Positions 22,633 to 33,790 of a stretch of DNA of 64,000 nucleotides are shown here, piece after piece (position 1 is the first letter of the stretch; every line of letters begins with the position of its first letter). This DNA comes from Sesamum alatum (Eukaryota; Streptophyta; Magnoliopsida; Lamiales; Pedaliaceae): assembly GCA_034509735.1 (NCBI GenBank), contig JACGWO010000006.1, positions 8,013,001 to 8,077,000 of the forward strand, in the 5' to 3' direction. The notes under the pieces are model-generated. The model was not told where the DNA came from. It made no database searches and worked only from the letters and a program-made list of their open reading frames with translations. A program made the position numbers and the translations under genes.

Positions 22633-23740
22633 TAAAGAAAATCAGCCTAAGGTGGTGGGAAATTTTTCGGGGTTCCATCCCTTCTATATTAAATATAATC
22701 AAAAGGGATACAGCGGGGAGAGCTATACCTCCCTAGTCAAGTCTAGAAAGCAGTAAATAAGGAGTACTACTCCTTACAGATGAAAACCACGAAAGAATAA
22801 ATAAGGAGTACTACTCCCTTACAATGTGAAAGAACTAAACATGAACAAGGAATACTACTCCCTTACAAGATAAAGCAAGAAAACCCTACATAAAAGTCAA
22901 TGATACTATTTGAAAGATAGAACTTCATTGTGCCAAAAAGAATATATTGAGTCACTGAAGATATGACTAAATTAATCTGGAACAAAGGATTAGACAAAAG
23001 GCCACACAAACACATGTAGGCTAAAACCATGTACAAGATTTTCACAATGATGAAGCGAGGGGAAGTGGCATAACAAGCAACAGAAAATCACAAATAGTTA
23101 CCAACAGGATGCCCACGGCCCAGTCAAATATATCATGGAAGTGCAGCAACAGTCATAACATCAGCATGCTGGGCAGATAAACGTGCAGTGAGGACCCATG
23201 ACACATAAACACCCCATAACACATAACGCATAGCCCAAACCAGAACAGAGAACAACAGTGCACATCAGATTTATGCGCAAGAAATAACAGTAGGGCAGAA
23301 AGGTAAACAAGCTGCAGTAAATCAGAATAGAAACAACAAAGCAGGCACGAGCGCTGAAACATCAGACACACAACGTATATAGCAGCACTAGGGTATGAGG
23401 AAACATGTGAAAGGCCTTGGTACTTCTAGAACGAGGGAAACTGAAGTATCATTAGTTTCAGGCTCCAGACGATGAAACTAGTGATACTCTAACTCCCAAA
23501 AGAAGCCACCAAGGTGCAAGGAGAAGGAGTAGGAGGAAGAGCAAGAGTACCACGTGCCAGCAAGCCATCAAACCAAAAAAGTGCAAATTAATGACGTTTA
23601 AAAACAAAGGTTAGGGAAACCAATGGCATCAAGATGGATTATACCTCTTATCTTACACCTAAGTTGGTCCTCTGTGAAGATCTGCGGGTTGTCCTCTGCA
23701 CACGCCTAATTTGCGAGGAGGTCAGCTGCTTGGTTATCTT
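22633..23740 (-). other. 3' untranslated region of the LINE
   Basis: About 1.1 kb between the end of RNase H and the terminal A-tract. No credible coding sequence; it contains repeated AGGAGTACTACTCC words at 22760-22860. Confidence 0.45.
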
Positions 23741-23742
23741 CT

Positions 23743-24132
23743 CTATAGACTGTGAGTGATTTTCAAATCTAATTGCCCCGAGGTACCCTGAATCTGCTGA
23801 AGAGTGTGTTGGTAACATCCATGCTCCCTTAGTGGGAGGTTTGAGAAGATATTGATGATGAATGTTGCATCAGTGCAATCAAATTCTCTGAAACCCTTTT
23901 TCCACACAAAATTTACAGCCCCTTGAGAATAGCATGGAGCTCGGCATGGAATGTAGGTAAGAGTATCCCAAAGGTTCATGAATGCAAATGAAACTCTACC
24001 CAGGTGATCTCTGAGGATGACTCCAGCTCCGGATGGTCCGGGGTTGTGTTTGGAGGCCCCGTCTATATTGAGTTTCATCCATCCTATATATGGTTCATTC
24101 CAAGACAAGATATATAGTAGGGTGTCTCCCAA
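23743..24132 (-). pseudogene. LINE RNase H domain
   Basis: KLNIDGASKHNPGPSGAGVI followed by LRDHLGRV near the start of the frame is the classic plant LINE-type RNase H opening, including the first catalytic Asp (NIDGA). Later residues (DATFIINIFS) fit loosely. It belongs to the C-terminus of LINE ORF2. Confidence 0.85.
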
Positions 24133-24377
24133 TATGTTGGAAGATGAAGTTCAGGCGTTTGGTAGCAAAGTAGTCTTCATACAAGTGGTCTGTTTTTCAG
24201 TAATTTAACTTCTTTGAAGGAGGTGTATATGTGTCAATAACTTTTTGAGTAATGATGTTATGCTTGAAAGGGGCTCTTCATGTCTTACCTCATTTACGGC
24301 CTTTCCATATATGCCAACAGAATGATTGGCTGGCATGGTGTTTCTGAGTAAAGACCTTGTTTTGAACTAGACCTTCT

Positions 24378-24797
24378 TCATGCCATGAAGAATGTCTGAA
24401 TAACAACAGTTTGAGGGAGGGTGACTTGAAATGAATAGGAAAAATATCTCCAGATCCGACGGACTTTGAGGCATTCCATGAAGAGGTGGTTGATGGTTTC
24501 CTCCTCATGAAAACAACACCACTTGCAAGCCAGATTGATGCCTTTACGTTGAAGTACTTTCTCCACAGGTAGCCATGCTTTGGCTAATCTCCAGGTGAAT
24601 ATAGACATGGAAGGGGTCAACAAGGAGGACCACAGCATTTGGTGGAAGGTCTGGATGTGATTCCTTAGGCCGATGCTGTGGAGAAACCTCCGTGGGTGGT
24701 GAGTCTCTAGTGCATCTGGTCCCTGGAGATCCTGACAGATAGGGACTGCTGCATGATAGGTATGAGATCCTCCGGTATACTTGCTGTAATCTGTCAA
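24378..24797 (-). pseudogene. LINE connection region (zf-RVT)
   Basis: FTWRLAKAWLPVEKVLQRKG and CKWCCFHEEETINHLFMECL show the Cys/His pattern of the reverse-transcriptase-associated zinc-binding region of plant LINEs, between the polymerase and RNase H. Confidence 0.85.
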
Positions 24798-25145
24798 TGG
24801 CTACTACTGCTGTGTCTCTCCAAAACTATTTAACCGAGATGTGAGTTGGATTGAGATTCCCTGTTAGCTCCTGAACTGTGCCTTCCTTGATCCACTAGTC
24901 CTTCCAGAAGCCAGCCTCTCCATTGCCAAGGTTCCAGAAGGTGTTGCTTTGTGCTGCAGGTTGCACTTAGCACATTCTTCTCCAAGTGGGGGAGTCATTT
25001 TTGGTGCCTTGATAGGCGGCTGGTGATACTCTTCTTGGCAAATATTTATTGAGGAGAAATTTGGCCTACAGAGAATCATTGGATTTGAACCTCCACCAAA
25101 GCTTGTGTGAAAAAGCTTGGACCACTTCTCTTAGGTCTCGGATTC

Positions 25146-25975
25146 CTAGTCTTCCTTCTTCATAGTGGAACAGATATTTCTCCATTTAGTCCAATGTATC
25201 CTTCTGTGGTTTTCTGTGGATCCCCAAAAATATTTAGCCAGCAACTGCTCAATTTTCTGAATAACTCCAATTGGGGGGGAAGGGACTTGTAGAAGGTATA
25301 TGGGCATAGCAGAGAGCACGCTTCTAATCAACTGCAGTCTTCCTCCAAAGGAGAGGAGGTGGTGTTCCCATCATGAGATGTTAGAGCATATCTTGTCAGT
25401 GAGATTATCAAACAACATTTTTTTCTTTCCACCTTTATAGGTGGGGGGGGGGGGGGGGGAAGTACGTTAGTGGGAGGGACTTGTGCAGAATCCTGTTATG
25501 CTTTTTTGATTCTTTGTGCAATGAGGTTCGCTTTCTTTCCAGGCACAAAGGAGCTTTTTGATTGGTTAATCTTTCTGATCGAAGGCCCCTTCATACCACT
25601 GCAAGAAAGAAACAAGGGAAAATGAGACTATTTTCACACAGTTAGTAAAAAAACAATAACCTCATCTGCATATGCCAAGTGAGAAAGTCTAGTTCTACTC
25701 CCTGTTTTATAATACATCTCTAGGTTGTATTGGAACATATGCTCCAAGCACCGTGACAATGCCTCAACTGCAATGATGAAGAGGGTAGGTGATATGGGGT
25801 CGCCTTGGCGAAGGCCATGTGTGGACTTAAAGAAGCCACATGTATTTTCATTGATCAGGACGGTGAACCAGCAATTTTCCAACATGTGTCTTGTAAGCTG
25901 GATGAAGGTGGGTGGAAAGCCCATGAGGGACACCACTCAGTACAAGAATTTTCAGTTGACTCTATCGTAGGATTT
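25146..25975 (-). pseudogene. LINE reverse transcriptase, C-terminal half
   Basis: It starts next to the gypsy insertion with KSYDRVN (Trp then mutated to stop), then GLRQGDPISPTLFIIAVEAL and the catalytic block as AYADEV (normally ADD, so the second Asp is lost). Thumb-like sequence follows in 25331-25146 (VLSAMPIYLLQVPSPPIGVI, KYFWG). A run of 17 G lies at 25443-25459. Confidence 0.85.
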
Positions 25976-25976
25976 C

Positions 25977-26755
25977 TGATGGGGACCATCCAAAGCTTAT
26001 AACTCAAAGCAAGGAAGATCCTTTGAAAATTAATGGGGGTCCGATTACGAGGGCAAGAGCTAAGAAAATCAAACCAAGCTTTGATAATTCTTATGATGAA
26101 ATCAACGGGCCAATGCGTGAGAAAACATCAAAAGAAGGCCCAATGATGAATATCCTTCAAGTAAATGGACCAGAATGCATCTAACAAGTTGGGCTTAAGG
26201 GTTGAAGACTTCATTTGAAGAAAAGGGGGCCATAAATTCGTCCAACCCACCAAAACCAAAAAGAGAGTCCATTATTTTTGTCTAAATTAGTTTATTTTCA
26301 GCATTAGAAGGTCAAGAGACATCATAGTAGTCAAATAGTTATTCTTATTTTTCTAAGTCTTGTTAATATGGTCAAAAGTGTCACTTTAATGCTCCTAAAG
26401 TCCCAAGGTTAGAATTAACTCTTGAGACCTTGGGCATCCATTTGAAGCCTATAAAAGGCCATGGTTATCTTTTGTAAAAAAGGAGACTTGGAATTAATAT
26501 AAACTTTCTTCTTGTGAGGTTGATTCTCTTTGTAGAGTTTTAATTATTTAGAACTTATCAAAGATACTTGAGCAATATCTTGTGGCGTTCACCATACCAA
26601 GGTTCTTGGCTGTCGATATAGCCAATGGGTCAAGGTTCTTTCAAGCTCCAGGTACGATCAAACTAGATCATCGATCTGGGATTTCCGTTGCCTATTTTTA
26701 TATGTTTGGTTCTTGGATCACTATATCCAATGGGTCTCACGTCCTATCCTTATCA
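25977..26755 (+). repeat. 5' LTR of the gypsy element
   Basis: It starts TGATGGGGACCATCCAAAGC and matches 31672-32438 throughout, including CCTATAAAAGGCCATGGTTA (likely TATA region near 26450). The end is placed before the primer-binding-like sequence, at TTATCA. Confidence 0.85.
26448..26462 (+). promoter_or_regulatory. Likely LTR TATA box
   Basis: GCCTATAAAAGGCC is present in both LTRs (here and at about 32147-32161), a good plant TATA box in the expected part of an LTR. Confidence 0.6.
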
Positions 26756-26780
26756 TTTTGCTATTAGAGCAATCTGGTAA
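26756..26780 (+). other. Degenerate primer-binding site
   Basis: TTTTGCTATTAGAGCAATCT follows the 5' LTR and resembles the tRNA-Met-type site TGGTATCAGAGC with substitutions. Confidence 0.5.
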
Positions 26781-26818
26781 TGATCTGATTTTGTTATCTT
26801 CTTGCATATTTAGTTTTC

Positions 26819-27030
26819 AAAAAAAAAAAAAGAAAAGAAAAGCTCAAAGAAAAAAACAAACGAGCAGCAAAAAAAAAAGAAAAAAAATTTGTTCAAAAAA
26901 AAAGCCAAAAAGAATACAACAAAAGTGAAAAAAGTGGCTATGTGAAAAAAATAATAAAAAAGTAAAAAAAATTGTTGAAGTATTCATTCATCTCTTATCA
27001 TTGTTAAATACCGTAAAAAAAAAAAAAAGA
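26819..27030 (+). repeat. A-rich leader of the gypsy element
   Basis: Repeated A-runs of 5-15 bases interrupted by G (AAAAGAAAAG type) between the primer-binding site and gag. Apparent lysine-rich reading frames here are compositional. Confidence 0.8.
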
Positions 27031-27188
27031 ATCAGCCATCATCTAGTTGTTCAAAACTTTTGTTGTTCGGTTTTATTCTAATTGAGCCCACGAAGAGAAT
27101 TTGAGTGGTAAAAGGCAAGAGAGTGAGTTTATTAGAGGGGAGGTAAAAGCCTACGAGTGATACACGAGTAAATTGTGAGGGTTCTACA

Positions 27189-28293
27189 ATGGAAGGAAAT
27201 TCTACCAATATGGAAAACGAGTTTATCGTTCAAGCTAGGAAACAACATGATTGCAAGATTTGGAGAAATTCTTGAAGGTATAACTGATCGTTTGGAGAGG
27301 TTGGAACAACCAATTCCTAGGAGACACGACAATCACCAAATCCATCAATTGGAGTAACGAAGAGGAGGAAGATGTTGAGGCCTCACATCATGGTGATAGA
27401 GGAGGTAGAAGAAGACGACAAGGCAATGAAGTAGACCGAGATTTGGGAAGCATAAAACTGAACATTCCCACATTTCAAGGAAGAAGTGATCCGGAGGCAT
27501 ATTTAGAGTGGGATAAAAGGACGGATCTTATCTTTGAGTGTCATAACTACTCCGAGGAGAATAAGGTGAAACTTGCTGCAATTGAGTTCACCGACTATGC
27601 TATAGTTTGGTGGGATCGATTGATCACAAACCGAAGGCGGTATGGAGACAGACCTATCTCTACTTGGGGTGAAATGAAATCCATCATGCATAAGAGATTC
27701 GTTCCTTCACATTATTTTCGTGATTTGAATCAAAACCTCCAAACTATGATACAAGGTGTGAAATCCGTGGATGAATATTACAAAGAGATGGAGATCGCTA
27801 TGATTAGAGCGAATGTTGAAGAAGACCGAGAGGCCACCATGGCAAGGTTCTTTAGTGGGTTGAACCGAGAGATAGCCAACATTGTGGAGCTGCAACATTA
27901 TGTCGAGCTTTGAGGACATGGTGTACACAACCATGAAGGTGGAAAGATAACTGAAGAGGAAGGGATCGAATCAAAGAATTTTACATCAAATTTTTAGCCA
28001 CCAAGCAAGGCGAAAGAAGGGGCTTCGAAGACAAGTTTTGGAATCATCTCCAAAACCCAAAACGAGGTGTCTAAAGCCAAATCTAATGAGGTAGAAACAG
28101 AAAAATCTATCTCATTTCATCCCGAAGTCGAGATATCAAATGTTTTCGTTGTCAAGGTTATGGCCATATCGCATTTGAATGCATCAACAAGAGAGTGATG
28201 ATTTTAAGGGAAAATGGCGACGTAGAATCTGAAAGTGAGCATGAACCCAATGATGACGAGCAAGTTGAGGAGACTACACCCGAACATGGATAG
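27189..28293 (+). pseudogene. gag of the gypsy element
   Basis: A start candidate at 27189 (MEGNSTNMENEFIVQARKQH) is followed by frameshifts. The core runs from 27443: LNIPTFQGRSDPEAYLEW, WWDRLITNRRRYGDRPIST, FFSGLNREIANIVELQHY. A zinc knuckle CFRCQGYGHIAFEC (CX2CX4HX4C) is at 28141-28182 in another frame, which then ends at the stop at 28291. The gag style resembles CRM/Reina-type chromoviruses. Confidence 0.85.
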
Positions 28294-28326
28294 CTTTTGA
28301 TGGTAATAAGAGCTCTAAACACGTAA

Positions 28327-28632
28327 ATGAAGGTGGAACAATGCCCGAACAACAAAGGGAAAACATCTTTCATACAAGATGTTTTAGTTCAAGGGAAGGT
28401 ATGCATGTTAATTATTGATGGAGGAAGTTGTGTTAGTGTTGCTAGTTGTGAAATGGTGGAGAAATTGAACTTAGCAACCACGAAGCATCCCAATCCATAT
28501 AAGTTGCAATGGCTTAACGATTGTGGAGAAATTCGGATAAGTAAACAAGTTTTGGTGTCATTTTCCATTGGTAACTACAAGGATGACGTTCTATGTGACA
28601 TAGTGCAAATGCATGCTAGTCACATCCTCTAG
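28327..28632 (+). pseudogene. Protease of the gypsy element
   Basis: CMLIIDGGSCVSVASCEMVE contains the retropepsin-like Asp-Gly-Gly-Ser in place of the usual Asp-Ser/Thr-Gly. The frame ends at a stop near 28630 where the conserved LGRPW block would begin (LLGRPW-like sequence follows the stop). Confidence 0.8.
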
Positions 28633-29031
28633 GGAAGACCATGGCAGTTCGATAGAAGGGTGACTTATGATAGTTTCTAAACCGTTACACACTCAAGCAT
28701 CGTGATCGAAACATTCAGCTTGTTTCCTTAAACCCCCAACAAGTTCAAGAAGATCAATTCAAAATGTCTCAAGCAAGAAAATTGAGAGAGCCGGAGAAAA
28801 GAAACGCAAGAATGAGGTGAAAAATCTAAAAGAAAAAAAGAGTGGAGAGAAAAATAAAGAAGACTTTAGTGTGATTGAGAAGGAAAAGAAAATGGATGAA
28901 TGTGAGGGAAAAAAGAAGTTGACTTTCTATGTAAAAGCAAGTGAGATGAAAAGAGCGTTACTTGAAGAAAAGAGTGTGTTACTGATGGTGTTTAAAAGAG
29001 TCCTTGAACACTGACGAAACTAACCCCATCT

Positions 29032-30380
29032 TTGCCTAGTGTTTTTATGTCTCTTTTGCAGGAATATGATGATGTCTTTCCGGAAGAAGAGCCAAGCGGG
29101 TTGCTACCAATAAAGGGAATTGAGCATCAAATTGACTTTATTCCAGGGGCCGTAATTCCAAACCGACGAGCTTATAGGGTGAATCCTGAGGAGACAAAGG
29201 AAATCCAAAGGCAAGTGGAGGAATTGTTAACAAAAGGGAAGATTCAAGAAAGCATGAGTCCATGTGCCGTACCCGTGATCGTACTACCAAAGAAAGATGG
29301 ATCATGGAGAATGTGTACAAATTGCCGAGCCATCAATAATATCACGGTAAAGTATCGTTATCCTATTCCTAGGTTAGATGATATGCTTGATGAATTGTAT
29401 GGAGCTGTAATCTTTACGAAAATTGATTTGAAGAGTAGGTATCATCAAATCCGAATTAGAGAAGGGGATGAGTGGAAAACTGCCTTTAAAACAAAATATG
29501 GTTTATATGAGTGATTAGCGATGCCTTTTGGGTTAATTAATGAACCAAGCACTTTCATGAGATTAATGAACCATGTTTGGCGTGACTTTATTGGGAAGTT
29601 TGTGGTAGTTTATTTTGATGACATCCTTATATATAGCAGAAACATAGAAGAACATCTTGAACAGGTGCGTGCCGTGCTAAACACTTTAAGGAAAGAAACA
29701 TTGTATGCTAATCTTAAAAGTATTCTTTTTGCATGGATAAAGTTGTTTTCCTTGGATTTGTGGTAAGTGCTAATGGAATTGAAATGGAAAAGGATAAAGT
29801 CAAGGCTGTTTTAGATTGGCCAACTCCTAAGAACATTGGTAAGAAGTTTTCATGGTCTTGCAAGCTTCTATAGGCGGTTCGTAAAGGATTTTAGTACCAT
29901 TGCTGCTCCATTAAATGAAATCGTTAAGAAAGAAGTTGGTTTTCATTGAGGAGGAAAACAACAACAAGCTTTTTATCTCCTAATAGAAAAATTAACTACT
30001 GCTCCTATTCTGGCATTGCCTAACTTTGATAAATCATTTGAACTTGAATGTGATGCATCTGGAGTTGGGGTAGGAGTTGTTTTGATGCAGGAGGGACGAC
30101 CATTGCATACTTCAGCGAGAAGTTGAAGGGAGCTCAATTGAACTATCCAACATACGATAAGGAGATTTATGCTTTAGTGAGAGCATTAGAAACATAGGCA
30201 AGCACTACTTGTGGCCAAAGGAGTCTGTGATTCATATGGATCACGAGTGTCTTAAGCATCTCAAAGGCCAAGGTAAGTTGAGCAAGAGGCATATGAAATG
30301 GGTGGAGTTCATCAAATCATTTCCTTATGTGATCAAATACAAGAAAGAAAAGGAAAATATTGTGGTTTGATGCATTATCC
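29032..30380 (+). pseudogene. Reverse transcriptase and RNase H of the gypsy element
   Basis: The fingers/palm run from 29032 to 29514 (LPKKDGSWRMCTNCRAINNI, FTKIDLKSRYHQIRI). A TGA at 29515 replaces Trp before LAMPFGL. 29521-29766 has the catalytic [14 protein letters not shown]. Later, [20 protein letters not shown] (near 30018-30080) marks RNase H, with its catalytic Asp. Several frameshifts separate these pieces. Confidence 0.9.
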
Positions 30381-30405
30381 CAAAGGTATGCTTTAATCAC
30401 TAACT

Positions 30406-31795
30406 TTGAGCTCAAAACTTCTTGGTTTTGAGTCAATAAAGGAAATGTATGCCAATGATTCTGATTTTGGGTCTATTTATTTAGCTTGTGAACCTGCTGC
30501 ATTTGAAAAGTTCTATAAACATGAGGGGTACTTGTTTTGTGAAAATAAACTTTACATCCCTATATGTTCTATTCGAGAGTTACTTGTTAGAGAGGCACAC
30601 GGGGGAGGTTTAATGGGACACTTTGGTGTACATAAAACCATTGAAGTATTACGTGAACATTTCTTTTGGCCGCTATGCTCGTTGATGTTGAGAGAATTTG
30701 TGAAAGGTGCATAACTTGTAAATGTGCTAAATCCAAATCAAAGTCTCATGGATTATATCAACCCTTGCCCATTCCTGGTGAACCGTGGGTGGACATTTCT
30801 ATGGATTTTGTTTTGGGTTTACCTAGGACGAAAAAAGGAAGAGATTCTGTGTTTGTGGTTGTTGATAGATTTTCTAAAATGGCTCATTTCATTCCATGTC
30901 ATAAAAGTGATGATAGTACTCATATTGTTGATTTGTTCTTTCGAGAAATTGTGTGATTGCATGGAGTTCCAAGAACAATTGCGAGTGATAGAAATGCAAA
31001 ATTTTTGAGTCATTTTTAGCATGTGTTGTGGAGTAAATTGGGGGACTAAACTTCTATTTTCTACTACTTGTCATCCACAAACTGATGGACAAATTGAAGT
31101 AGTGAATACGACCTTATCTCAATTGCTTAGAGCTTTGATTCAAAAGAACTTGAAGAATTGGGAAGATTGTTTGCTATTTGCTGAATTTGTATATAACAAG
31201 AGTGTTCATTCTGCCACTAAATTTAGTCCTTTTGAAATTATTTATGGCTTCAATCCATTGACTCCAATTTGATCTTGGGCCTATTCCTGTTGATGAGCGA
31301 ACAAATCTTGATGGAAAAGTCAAGGTGGAATTGATAAAGAGGTTGCATGAAAAGGTAAAGCTCAATATTGAGAAGTAAACTGAACTTTATGCAAAAACAA
31401 GCCAACAAAGGCCGCAAGCGAGCCATTTTTGAGCCTGCGTGATTGGGTTTGGTTCCACTTGAGAAAAGAGAGATTTCCCGCAAAGCGCAAGTCAAAATTG
31501 CAAGCGAGGAGGGACAGTCCATTTCAAGTGATTGCAAGGATCAACGATAAATGCCTACAAACAAGACCTTCCCGGTGAGTACAATGTGAGTGCTACTTTT
31601 AATGTGACTGATCTTTCTCCTTTTGATGCAGAATCCAGATTCGAGGTCGATCCTTCTGAAGAAAGAGGTAATGATGGGGACCATCCAAAGCTTATAACTC
31701 AAAGCAAGGAAGATCCTTTGAAAATTAATGGGGGTCCGATTACGAGGGCAAGAGCTAAGAAAATCAAACCAAGCTTTGATAATTCTTATTGAATG
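30406..31795 (+). pseudogene. Integrase and C-terminus of the gypsy element
   Basis: HH-CC zinc region ([29 protein letters not shown]), catalytic core with [20 protein letters not shown] and [20 protein letters not shown], then the C-terminal part with stops. The last frame, 31532-31792, ends GGPITRARAKKIKPSF and extends about 120 bp into the 3' LTR (which starts at 31672). No chromodomain is visible. Confidence 0.88.
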
Positions 31796-32438
31796 AAATC
31801 AACAGGCCAATGCATGAGAAAACATCAAAAGAAGGCCAATGCATGAAATATCCTTCAAGTAATGGGACCAGAATGCATCTAACAAGTTGGGCTTAAGGGT
31901 TGAAGACTTCATTTTAAGAAAAGGGGGCCATAAATTCGTCCAACCCTCCAAGCCCAAAAAGAGAGTCCATTATTTTTGTCTAAATTAGTTTATTTTCAGC
32001 ATTAGAAGACCAAGAGACATCATAGTAGTCAAATGGTTACTCTATATTTTCTAAGTCTTGTTAATTATGGTCAAAATATCACTTTATGCTCCTTAAAGTC
32101 CCAAAGTTAAAAATTAACTCTTGAGACCCTTGGGCATCCATTTGAAGCCTATAAAAGGCCATGGTTATCATTTGTAAAAAAGGAGACTTGGAATTAATAT
32201 AAACTTTCTTCTTGTGATGTTGAATTCTCTTTGTAGAGTTTCAATTGTTTAAAACTTATCAAGATACTTGAGCATATATCTTGTGGCGTTCACCATACCA
32301 ATGGGTTCTTGGCTGCCGAATATAGCCAACGGGTCAAGGTTCTTTCAAGCTCCCAGGTACGATCAAAACTAGATCATCGATCTGGGATCTTCCCGCTGCC
32401 TATTTTTTATACGTTTGGTTCTTGGATCACTATATCCA
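31672..32438 (+). repeat. 3' LTR of the gypsy element (3'-truncated)
   Basis: It matches 25977-26755 from TGATGGGGACC to ATATCCAATGG, then abruptly becomes LINE reverse-transcriptase sequence, so the last ~20 bp are missing. Confidence 0.85.
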
Positions 32439-32439
32439 A

Positions 32440-32905
32440 TGGTTCTTGGTTCTTGTTAGTAACGTTACAAGGAGATATCAGCCTGTAGTCATTCCATGAT
32501 TTTGGAGAGACCTTTGGGATCAGTGTTATGGAAGTGGCTAAGAAACTTCTTGGCATAAGGGTACCATGGAAAAAATCAAGAACAGTTTCCATGATATCCT
32601 GTTTGCTGAACTCCGTGTATTCTTGGTAGAAAACTGAGTTAAAATCTATCTAGACCTAGCAAACACTGTTTCTGTCGATGCTAAACTACTGGGTCTTTGA
32701 TTTCCTCCAATGTTGGCATTTCTGTGAGTATTGTTAGAATGCTCGGGAAGTTGGGAAAAGCTGAAAGGAAGGTGTCATCATATGTTTGTGGTTTGGGCCG
32801 TGGTAGAGAAGTTGTCCAAAGTAGTTCGGCTGTTTTGAAATCGCCCAGAAGTTTAATTATTGATTTGGGATCGAGTTGGTGAATTTCGATTCCGTTAAGC
32901 AACAA
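32440..32905 (-). pseudogene. LINE reverse transcriptase, N-terminal half
   Basis: EMPTLEEIKDPVV leads (through a damaged stretch at 32590-32690) into VLDFFHGTLMPRSFLATSIT, LIPKVSPKSWNDYRLISPCN and VTNKN, the standard start of a plant LINE reverse transcriptase. It stops abruptly at the gypsy 3' LTR. Confidence 0.85.
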
Positions 32906-33349
32906 TTTTTGTGAAACTCATTGAAATGACTCTCTTCGTTCTTAAGCCAGTGGGTGGAAGAATTTGGTATTTCTCTCTCCTTACAAACACCACTCATTTA
33001 TAGTTGATCTTCTGTCTCCAAGAACTCCTCCTCAAAGGATAGGACTTGGATCAATTCGCATTAAATCTATTCAGGTTAAATAGAGGATTTGTTTGGGAGG
33101 GTGACTATTCAAATAATTGTGTTTGGCCTGTGGCACCTATTTCTCATCTACCTTTTCCTCTTGAGCGTTATTCCAACTCTTGCTGTGAATTGTTGCCAAA
33201 ATGTATTCCTGTTACATAGCTCTTCAAACACTCCTTAGCTCGGTAAAGCTTCTGTTGTAACTTGTTACATCCCGTATCCTTGAATGTGGGAGTCTTCAAA
33301 GAGCGCTCTTCATCGTGAGAAGCTATGGTGTTTGACCCACATGTTTTGA

Positions 33350-33790
33350 AATCGGAAGAGAGGGGGGCCCTTTCTCCTCCTAAAAAGAAGTGGTGATAAG
33401 CAGGGGATTGAATGTGTCTGAGAGTGCAAATCTGGCAAAGGTGGAGACCCTGGTGAGGTTTAAATATTTATCGTCAGTTCACTAAGTATAGGGGAACTCG
33501 GTTACGTTCTTCTCCCAAACTCTGTTGTTATGTCCATGTGAAAGACAACCCTTCGAATCCTGCATCTTGTAAACTAGTCTCTAGGATCATTCTCCCTGAA
33601 ATCTCACCATTATGTCCCAGCTTGTATTGGAAATGCCTCCTTGGTTTTCAGAGTTATAGAAGAAGGTGTTAAAATTCTTCCTCCAACCAACCATAGGGTT
33701 GGAGATGTGGAGATAGTTTGGAGTTCGTCCAAAGAATCCTTCTTGAGGTCCTGCTACATTTGGCATAAACAAAAGTACAAATGATCTCTT
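33350..33790 (-). pseudogene. LINE endonuclease region, degraded
   Basis: Recognisable pieces on the minus strand include LQDAGFEGLSFTWT near 33540-33580 and, further on, FKTCGSNTIAS-like sequence where the endonuclease-polymerase linker should be. Multiple stops. The identification rests partly on position between ORF1 and the polymerase. Confidence 0.55.

Larger units (their letters stand above)
25977..32438 (+). mobile_element. Ty3/gypsy LTR retrotransposon, CRM/Reina-like gag, decayed
   Basis: LTRs at 25977-26755 and 31672-32438 bracket gag, protease, reverse transcriptase/RNase H and integrase in gypsy order on the plus strand. All frames have stops or shifts. There is no target duplication: the downstream LTR lacks its last ~20 bp, and the adjoining LINE lacks roughly 50-60 reverse-transcriptase codons, which points to a deletion at the right junction. 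The LTRs differ by more small indels than those of the 11-17 kb element, so this copy is probably older. Confidence 0.88.
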
